Assembly (NCBI GenBank): GCA_022791635.1 | Contig: JAAVZL010000011.1 | Span: 1-40,496 of the forward strand | From: Lachnospiraceae bacterium | Lineage (GTDB): Bacteria > Bacillota > Clostridia > Lachnospirales > Lachnospiraceae | Direction: 5' to 3' | DNA: 40,496 bases | Shown: positions 16,100 through 21,989 of the stretch, one piece after another | How the letters are laid out: each line of letters starts with the position of its first letter | Position numbering within the stretch: position 1 is the first letter of the stretch | Position numbers and translations under genes: made by a program | Notes under the pieces: model-generated | Told to the model about the DNA's origin: nothing | What the model saw: only the letters and a program-made list of their open reading frames with translations | Database searches by the model: none

Positions 16100-16352
16100 T
16101 TTTTTCTTGTTTTTCCTTTTTTGTTACATTTAACTGATAAATGCGGGAGGGATTTTGGCTATTTTGCTACAGTCATGGAGTTTATGCAGAATCATTTATC
16201 AGATTTTCTCCGTAAGTTTTTATTTTTTTGAAAATGATATCGCTTAATCCCTTATTTTGTGTTAGAATAAAATATATAAACTTTCTGTTTCACATCACAT
16301 GTGGTATCTGTAAACATACCTTTGAAATTATCCTCTGAAAGAAGAATTCATC
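16100..16352. repeat. A+T-rich intergenic region with a 10-bp inverted repeat (16134-16143 / 16193-16202)
   Basis: No gene seen. CTGATAAATG and its exact complement CATTTATCAG enclose 49 nt. Downstream, TTATTT, a 17-nt spacer and TATAAA (about 16251-16279) could be the promoter of the 16353 gene, though TTGAAA at about 16229 is an alternative -35. Base composition becomes visibly A+T-richer from here to about 19450, marking the left side of the accessory cassette. I found no direct repeats at the two ends that would define an insertion. Confidence 0.45.
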
Positions 16353-17888
16353 ATGGAAAATTTTCAAAAAAGACTTCTAAATACTGTCAATATTTTTGAT
16401 ATCTTAATTGTTCTATATCAATTTGTTAATACTTCCAATGGACCCTCTTACATAAAACAGTATGGCGAAAATTTAAATAAGGGCTACTTTGAAGCTCCTC
16501 TATATCAGTGTTTAAACCAATTGATTGATGAACTGCTTGATGAGAACATCTCTTTTGATATGTTCAAGGAGGAGCTTGCCAATCTTTGTAAGGAGGAGCC
16601 CTCGCCTGATTTTTGTATATGGATTTTGCTGTATTTTGATCAAATTTTAGAGGAATATGAGCGATATCCCCACCTTAAGCAGAACCGCCGCCTTTCTCTG
16701 CAAAGGCTTACTGCTGTGGGACCTTTAAATACCTCTTTAGACGGATATCAACTCTACTATACTCCGGTAAAAGGGATTCCTTATCATAGTCCTGTGATCC
16801 GGAATATCCGAAGCGCTCAGTTGAGGGATACCTCTAAAATTGCGTCTCTGCTTAGCAGCTATCATATTATCTCAAAGCCTGCGGATGAGCCGTATTTGAT
16901 CGTAAAAAAGTATGAAACGCAGGAATTTAAGGAATGCTTTGCAGGCCCGGATTCCACATTAAAAATTGCAGTGGTACCCTTTTATAAAGATACCTGGTAT
17001 AAGACAAAACTCTCGGAAACACCCATTCGCAATTATTTTGAAATCCTATCGGAATCCTCTTTGGAGGAAACAATCAACACTGCTTATATCCGGATGCTGG
17101 AAACGCTGAATCAACAAAACGTGGATATTGTAGTTTTCCCGGAATTAGCCATGAATGCTTCTACCAAAAACGTCGTTTGCAAATGGCTGGCCGCGCAGTA
17201 CTTCGGCAATCCTGCCTTTAAAATCAAACTGATTTTTCTTGGTTCCTTCTGGAATTACATGGATAAAACCAATACCTGTACGCTCCTTTCCTCCACAGGT
17301 ACGGTCCTTCTGGAGAACCACAAAAAAATCGGATTTATCTATAAAAACCCGGAGAATAGGAAACAATATCACGAAGCGCTTTCTCAAAGACCAAGCTATT
17401 TTGAGGCACTTGATCTGGATTACCTCGGAAGATTGATTTACTTCATCTGCCGAGATTCTCTTGAAGATTTAGATCAAGCCTATTTATGGAATCAGCATCA
17501 TATAAATATAGAAGTGATTTCAAGCTATTCAAAATCCTTGTCACACTTTGAAAATAAAATGCGGTATTTTTCTCAGACTCATAAGGGAATCTCCGTGGTT
17601 GCCAACTGCTGTGAGCCTCGTTCTCAAAAGGACACCGTTGGTTTTATATCTCTGCCTGCAACAGATCTTTCTTCTGAAAACCGGAATGCGGAAGGCTTCC
17701 TTTTGCATCATCGGCCAACAGGCCATTGTCAAAATCATTGTGAGATCTGTAAATGTTATGAAATTTTCACACTTTACCCGTTTAAAGTGGAAAACTATGC
17801 ACAGTATCAAACTCTGAAAGCGGAACGTCGCTTTTCTCAGGATCATGCGAACATATCCACTTGCACTTTTCTCGCAAAAACGTTATAA
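16353..17888 (+). CDS. Nitrilase-fold (carbon-nitrogen hydrolase) protein, accessory cassette gene 1
   Basis: 511 residues. Residues 1-200 are helical with no family I recognise. From about 205 (TLKIAVVPFYKD) to about 430 the carbon-nitrogen hydrolase signature appears in order: E264 in VDIVVFPELAMN, K324/K325 in LLENHKKIGF, and C366 in YFICRDSLED, with spacing suited to the Glu-Lys-Cys triad. So it is likely catalytic on an amide or nitrile bond, substrate unknown. Near residues 455-470 is a cysteine/histidine cluster (HCQNHCEICKCYE) that may bind metal. No signal peptide. The weak upstream ribosome site is GAAAGAAG. Nitrilase domains are fused to reverse transcriptases in some phage-defence proteins (DRT1/UG1 type); there is no polymerase domain here, so a link is speculation. 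Confidence 0.78.
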   Translation: MENFQKRLLNTVNIFDILIVLYQFVNTSNGPSYIKQYGENLNKGYFEAPLYQCLNQLIDELLDENISFDMFKEELANLCKEEPSPDFCIWILLYFDQILEEYERYPHLKQNRRLSLQRLTAVGPLNTSLDGYQLYYTPVKGIPYHSPVIRNIRSAQLRDTSKIASLLSSYHIISKPADEPYLIVKKYETQEFKECFAGPDSTLKIAVVPFYKDTWYKTKLSETPIRNYFEILSESSLEETINTAYIRMLETLNQQNVDIVVFPELAMNASTKNVVCKWLAAQYFGNPAFKIKLIFLGSFWNYMDKTNTCTLLSSTGTVLLENHKKIGFIYKNPENRKQYHEALSQRPSYFEALDLDYLGRLIYFICRDSLEDLDQAYLWNQHHINIEVISSYSKSLSHFENKMRYFSQTHKGISVVANCCEPRSQKDTVGFISLPATDLSSENRNAEGFLLHHRPTGHCQNHCEICKCYEIFTLYPFKVENYAQYQTLKAERRFSQDHANISTCTFLAKTL

Positions 17889-17913
17889 TCTTTACAACGT
17901 TACATAAACGTTA
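17861..17913 (+). promoter_or_regulatory. Internal promoter with three AACGTTA repeats
   Basis: TTGCAC (17861-17866), 17-nt spacer, TATAAT (17884-17889), the -10 overlapping the stop codon of the nitrilase gene. Three copies of AACGTTA (17879-17885, 17896-17902, 17907-17913) overlie the -10 and presumed start site. AACGTT is itself palindromic. The next gene encodes a winged-helix protein, so autoregulation through these repeats is a natural guess. Confidence 0.5.
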
Positions 17914-17935
17914 CCAATTTGTGGGGAGGACTTCT

Positions 17936-18808
17936 ATGCAGACAAGACTTTACTTACAAGAATACTTAAGTGAGCTTCTAAAGGAGCAGAATTCTGAAAA
18001 GCTTAGCGCTCTGACGGAAAAGCTCAAGGATTTACTGGTTTCAAGTATCGTCAATCATACAGTAAGTGAGTTATCGCCCTCTTTTTCTATTGACGAAAGA
18101 AAACTGGAAGCATATGAGAATTTCTTAGGCCTGGCAGATAACAAGGAATATCAAAGAGTTTACTATTATGCCCTCATGAAAATGACGGCAGAAATATTTC
18201 AGGAGGCAGGTACAAGGCTTGCCGCTCAGGAGCAATACCATGCGATTTATCGATATAAATATATGATACCGGTGTTGGAGCAACTGTCGCAAAACCGCAT
18301 GATGGGCCACAAGCAGCTGGCTGAACACTTAAATATTTCCAGCCAAAGCCTCTCTAATTTTTTCAGAAGAACCAAGGAATTGGATTTCTGGCAAAAGAAA
18401 CGGTGCAGCTCCAGTTCTTTTTATGTCATTACGGCCCAAGGAAAGGATGCCTATCGCTATTACCAGTTAAATGTTTCCGTCAAAACCAACCCAGGTAATG
18501 CGGAGCAGCTTCTGATCTCTGCCTACTCTCTGCTCAATCAGGAATTGCAAAAACAAGCGCCACATTCCGAGAATATTCTTCACCTGTTAAACCAAAAACA
18601 CGGCAAAGGACAGTCTCTGTTTCATTCTCTGGAGCTAAAGGTCCAGATCAACAATGTGATCAATAACTTTAAATATTTGGAATACCATGAAAAGATCCGT
18701 GTTGAAGAGCGCTATACCGACAATTTGATAGGAAATGACGAATTTGATGTTGCAACGGATATTATCCGAAACGGAGAAATTGCCCTGGAGGAGGGATTTT
18801 ATGATTGA
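17936..18808 (+). CDS. Winged-helix DNA-binding-like protein, accessory cassette gene 2
   Basis: 290 residues from ATG at 17936 (MQTRLYLQEYLSELLKEQNS), fixed by GGGGAGGA; the frame is open to 17861 but without a ribosome site. An N-terminal helical region with coiled-coil character (about 1-100) precedes a winged helix-turn-helix at about 112-175: IPVLEQLSQNRMMGHKQLAE, HLNISSQSLSNFFRRTKELD, then a wing ending FYVITAQGKDAYRYY. The C-terminal 110 residues are helical and unassigned. The domain resembles MarR/ROK-type wings, but no family match is claimed. Its end overlaps the next gene by 8 nt (ATGATTGA), so the two are coupled. Confidence 0.75.
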   Translation: MQTRLYLQEYLSELLKEQNSEKLSALTEKLKDLLVSSIVNHTVSELSPSFSIDERKLEAYENFLGLADNKEYQRVYYYALMKMTAEIFQEAGTRLAAQEQYHAIYRYKYMIPVLEQLSQNRMMGHKQLAEHLNISSQSLSNFFRRTKELDFWQKKRCSSSSFYVITAQGKDAYRYYQLNVSVKTNPGNAEQLLISAYSLLNQELQKQAPHSENILHLLNQKHGKGQSLFHSLELKVQINNVINNFKYLEYHEKIRVEERYTDNLIGNDEFDVATDIIRNGEIALEEGFYD

Positions 18809-19457
18809 AAAGATAAACACTTATTTGGAAGCCTTGAAGCAGGACCCGGAAAATCAGCTTCTGAAAAAGGAGCTTCAAAATAATATCTGCAATCTTCTTA
18901 TTGAGGAAGTAAAAAGGACAGAACAGCCCTACGATTTTGAGACATGGAAAACCATTTATCCCAATACTTCGTTTTGGGAACTGATAGAAGCGCAAGTGAA
19001 CAAAAAAACGCAGATTTACCTTTTTCTGACCGAATTTCGAAATCTTCCCTTCCGGCAAAAATCGGAATATCTGAAGAAAATATTTTTTCTAAACTACGAG
19101 GAGCGGGAAAGCATTTCTTATGCTGTCGAACAATTGAAGATTTCCAAAAACCTGGCGGCCTCTATCTTTCAGATATTAACCTACAGTGAAGATCTGATAT
19201 TAAATCGTTACGTATCCAAACGGCGCTTCTCTGACATGATGTATGAGATCACTGGACTTTCCGAAAAAGAAACCGCATTACTATGGAGCCTCTACGAGGA
19301 ACATCAGCAAAAAATCGAACCCATGATCCATGCAAAAAAGATGGTTTTTCTGGAGCAAAAAATCAATCGGCTTGAATCTCAATATTCCAGCATTTTAAAT
19401 TGTATGGATCGCATCAGCGATGTGCTTACGCTGATGGTATCGGAGGCGGAAGAATAG
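18801..19457 (+). CDS. Uncharacterised helical protein, accessory cassette gene 3
   Basis: 218 residues from ATG at 18801 (MIEKINTYLEALKQDPENQL), with GGAGGAGGG inside the end of gene 2; the longer in-frame start at 18735 has no ribosome site. I do not recognise it. It is predicted mostly helical, with no membrane segment. Residues 105-150 (NYEERESISYAVEQLKISKN) resemble the helix-rich regulatory domains that respond to a partner, and the last 40 residues (MVFLEQKINRLESQYSSILN) form a probable coiled coil, suggesting self-assembly or a complex with gene 2. It ends 8 nt before the convergent nagZ-like gene, with no terminator. Confidence 0.7.
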   Translation: MIEKINTYLEALKQDPENQLLKKELQNNICNLLIEEVKRTEQPYDFETWKTIYPNTSFWELIEAQVNKKTQIYLFLTEFRNLPFRQKSEYLKKIFFLNYEERESISYAVEQLKISKNLAASIFQILTYSEDLILNRYVSKRRFSDMMYEITGLSEKETALLWSLYEEHQQKIEPMIHAKKMVFLEQKINRLESQYSSILNCMDRISDVLTLMVSEAEE

Positions 19458-19465
19458 GCGCTGTA

Positions 19466-20782
19466 TTACTCCTCCATCAAAAGCTTCACCCGCAAAATTC
19501 TCCGAACCGACTCTTCCAGTCTCTCCTCTGAGATCCGCTCTTCCAAAACGGCTTGTTGAATTCCCTCACAGGCTTCGGAAAAGTTCTTTGGCATCAGCAG
19601 CAGATCCACTCCTGCCTCCACGGCTCGCACTGCCGCCTCACCGGAGCTGTAGGCTTTGGCTATGGCTCCCATATTCAGGGCATCGGTGATTACAAGCCCT
19701 TCGTACCCCAGATCTCCCCGCAATATTTCCGTTATCATCCGGTGGGATAAAGAGCTGGGGGTGTGATCTCCTGTCACCTCCGGAAGGGAAATGTGAGCCA
19801 CCATCACCATATCCACGCCGCACTCCTGGGCTGCGGCAAAGGGCACCAGCTCGGCAGACTTTAATTCCTCATAGCTTCTCTCGCTGTAAGCATACCCCTC
19901 ATGGGTATCGTCTTTTGTTGCCCCATGGCCTGGAAAATGCTTGAAGGCGCTCAAAATCCCCTCCCCATGAAGGCCTTCCGTGACGGCAGCTGCCAGCTCT
20001 GTAACCTTCTGGGGATCGTTTCCAAAGGATCGATCTCCTATCACCGTATTTTTCTCATTTGTTATCACATCGGCATCCGGAGCAAAATCCACATTAAAGC
20101 CAAGCTCCCGAAGATACCCTCCGATGGCCGCGCCGGCTTCATAGGCCTCCTCCTGACTTGTGATTTCTCCCATAGGCCTCACATGCTCTACGGAAAAAGC
20201 CGGATGGTTCCCAATGCGGGCAACACGGCCGCCCTCCTCGTCAATGCACAGAAAGAGAGGAAGCCCTTCCACTTCCCTTCCGTAATCCCGGACAGCCTCC
20301 AGCATTTCCTTTGTCTGAGCCTCTGATACCAAATTAGAAGAAAAGTAAATGAGTCCTCCCACCGGATATTTCTCCAGACTGCTCCTGGTAGCCTCCCCGG
20401 CTGCGGTAACAGGCGACACACCGGTTAACTGGTCCGGAGTAAGGATAAACAATTGACAGATTTTTTCCTCCAGGGTCATCTCACCTAAAAGCTCCTCGAT
20501 GCGCTGACCTAAAAGCTCCTCCTGTGTAGGCTCCTGCCCCAACTGCTCCAAACCTGTGTCCACGGACTCCTGCGGCACCTCTGCCTGTTCCGGCAGCTCC
20601 CCGGCGTCCTCAAGTCTTTCTTCCATCTTTACAGGCTCTTCCTCCCTATGCCCCTCTGTCCTTCTTAAAGCCGTCTTCCAGAGAAAAGCTCCCGTTCCTG
20701 CCAGGAGCAAAAGAAGAACGGCCAGTATGAATCCTTTTAATCGGTTTTGATTTCTCCTGCGTCTTCTCCTCCGTCTCTTCAT
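19466..20782 (-). CDS. nagZ: Glycoside hydrolase family 3 beta-N-acetylhexosaminidase
   Basis: 438 residues from ATG at 20782 (MKRRRRRRRRNQNRLKGFIL) behind AGGGGTG; a GTG start at 20818 is possible but less likely. A very basic head and one membrane segment (about 17-36) anchor it to the outer face of the membrane; an acidic, low-complexity linker follows (about 45-100). The GH3 barrel begins near 105 (LGEMTLEEKICQLFILTPDQ). The NagZ catalytic loop KHFPGHGATKDDTHEG (His/Asp dyad) and the nucleophile in GLVITDALNMGAI are present. Role by family: removal of N-acetylglucosamine from muropeptides outside the cell, as in Gram-positive NagZ. It has no C-terminal domain. Confidence 0.88.
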   Translation of the reverse strand: MKRRRRRRRRNQNRLKGFILAVLLLLLAGTGAFLWKTALRRTEGHREEEPVKMEERLEDAGELPEQAEVPQESVDTGLEQLGQEPTQEELLGQRIEELLGEMTLEEKICQLFILTPDQLTGVSPVTAAGEATRSSLEKYPVGGLIYFSSNLVSEAQTKEMLEAVRDYGREVEGLPLFLCIDEEGGRVARIGNHPAFSVEHVRPMGEITSQEEAYEAGAAIGGYLRELGFNVDFAPDADVITNEKNTVIGDRSFGNDPQKVTELAAAVTEGLHGEGILSAFKHFPGHGATKDDTHEGYAYSERSYEELKSAELVPFAAAQECGVDMVMVAHISLPEVTGDHTPSSLSHRMITEILRGDLGYEGLVITDALNMGAIAKAYSSGEAAVRAVEAGVDLLLMPKNFSEACEGIQQAVLEERISEERLEESVRRILRVKLLMEE

Positions 20783-20925
20783 TGCACCCCTGCTTCCTTC
20801 CTGACATCCATGCTCCACAACCTTCTCCCCCGGCGCCTCCCGATCTCCTGCTGGTTTTATTATATGGCATTTATTACACCATCACAATATCTATTTTATA
20901 GCGCCGGCATTACCTGGAAATAACC

Positions 20926-20954
20926 TTCCTTTCTCCCCCATCCTATGGTATAAT
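20926..20954 (+). promoter_or_regulatory. Promoter of the VanW-domain gene
   Basis: TTCCTT (20926-20931), 17-nt spacer, TATAAT (20949-20954). The start codon is 68 nt downstream with GGAGGG. The interval 20783-20925 also holds the start region of the divergent nagZ-like gene, where I find no clear promoter. Confidence 0.55.
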
Positions 20955-21022
20955 TCATCTCAGAAAGAGAAGTCCCGTTCTCCGGGGCGCTCCATCTGAA
21001 TGATCATCTGGAGGGAAAAAAC

Positions 21023-21862
21023 ATGAAACAGAAAACACGCATTTTTATTACCATGGTTTTATGCCTCTGCCTGCTGTGGGGAGGCAACGCACCTGTCAAA
21101 GCGGCCCAGAACGGACTTACCGCTCTCACCTTTGACGCAGACTATTACTACAATGCCTATCCGGATCTACAGGCAGCTTTGGGCCATGACTACAACACCC
21201 TATATAACCACTACCTGAATTTCGGCCTTGCAGAGGGCCGCTCCGGCAGCGCAGAATTCAATTGCCTGGTATACCGGAACAATTACCCGGATCTCCAGGC
21301 CGCCTACGGAGACGACTACCGCGCCTACTGCATCCACTACGAGAACTACGGCAAAGCGGAAGGCCGCAGTGCAGCCGGAGACGGCATGGCACTCACCACT
21401 TCCTCGGAAGCTCCTGCCAGCACCCTTCTCGGCACCTATTCCACAACCTACAATCCCGACATTTCAAGGGCAGTGAACGTATCCCTGGCATCCTCCCGCA
21501 TCAACGGCGTTGTCATCGAGCCGGGAGAAGGCTTCTCCTTCAACCACACAATCCTGCCAAGAACGGCTGCCAACGGCTATGTAGAGGCCAACATGATCGT
21601 AAACAAAAAATACGTCCTCGGAACCGGCGGAGGAATCTGTCAAGTCTCCTCCACCCTCTATGCAGCCATGCTGACCGCAGGTTTGCCGGCCACCGAACGC
21701 CACCCCCACTCCCTAAGCGTAGGCTACATCCCCGATGGAATGGACGCAACCATCTCCGGCAACGCCCTGGATCTGCAATTTACCAACATCTTCGACACCC
21801 CCATCCAAATCCAAGCCACCGCCGACCAGGGCACCCTGACCGTATCAATCTATAAACTATAG
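21023..21862 (+). CDS. Secreted VanW-domain protein with two YPDLQAA repeats
   Basis: 279 residues. A signal peptide of about 27 residues (KTRIFITMVLCLCLLWGG, cleaved after VKA) leads outside the cell. Two tandem repeats of about 38 residues follow (near 38-75 and 76-113), each with the pattern YxxxYPDLQAAxGxDY, then HYxxxGxAEGRS, a secreted-protein module common in Lachnospiraceae. The C-terminal VanW domain (about 130-279) has TTYNPDISRAVNVSLASSRI, GEGFSFNHT, the conserved GTGGGICQVSSTLYAA and ERHPHSLSVGYIP. VanW was named from vancomycin-resistance loci, but its biochemical role is unknown; a cell-wall function is likely. It stands alone. Confidence 0.88.
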   Translation: MKQKTRIFITMVLCLCLLWGGNAPVKAAQNGLTALTFDADYYYNAYPDLQAALGHDYNTLYNHYLNFGLAEGRSGSAEFNCLVYRNNYPDLQAAYGDDYRAYCIHYENYGKAEGRSAAGDGMALTTSSEAPASTLLGTYSTTYNPDISRAVNVSLASSRINGVVIEPGEGFSFNHTILPRTAANGYVEANMIVNKKYVLGTGGGICQVSSTLYAAMLTAGLPATERHPHSLSVGYIPDGMDATISGNALDLQFTNIFDTPIQIQATADQGTLTVSIYKL

Positions 21863-21930
21863 CGCACAAATGAAAATTACCAAAATACATAAAACATCCT
21901 CGGCAACTTCTAAGCCAAAAACGTAAATTC

Positions 21931-21976
21931 GGTTCCGCCGCAAAAGAAGCCCGCAGGCTTCTTTTGCGGCGGAACC
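21931..21976. terminator. Perfect 21-bp bidirectional hairpin terminator
   Basis: GGTTCCGCCGCAAAAGAAGC plus C (21931-21951), loop CGCA, and its exact complement (21956-21976), between the convergent vanW and hybrid kinase genes. The arm interior GCAAAAGAAGCCCGCAGGCT closely resembles the left arm of element copy 1 (GCAAAAGGAGCCCGCAGGCT). No core is present. T-runs lie within the stem rather than after it. Confidence 0.85.
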
Positions 21977-21989
21977 GTCACACACACAC

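Noticed and set aside
16353..17888. Calling the cassette's first gene a split DRT1 reverse transcriptase system
   Set aside because: The nitrilase signature is present, but no polymerase motif (such as YADD) occurs in any of the three proteins.
18735..18800. A longer start for the third cassette gene
   Set aside because: The longer frame overlaps gene 2 by 74 nt and lacks a ribosome site, while ATG at 18801 has GGAGGAGGG.
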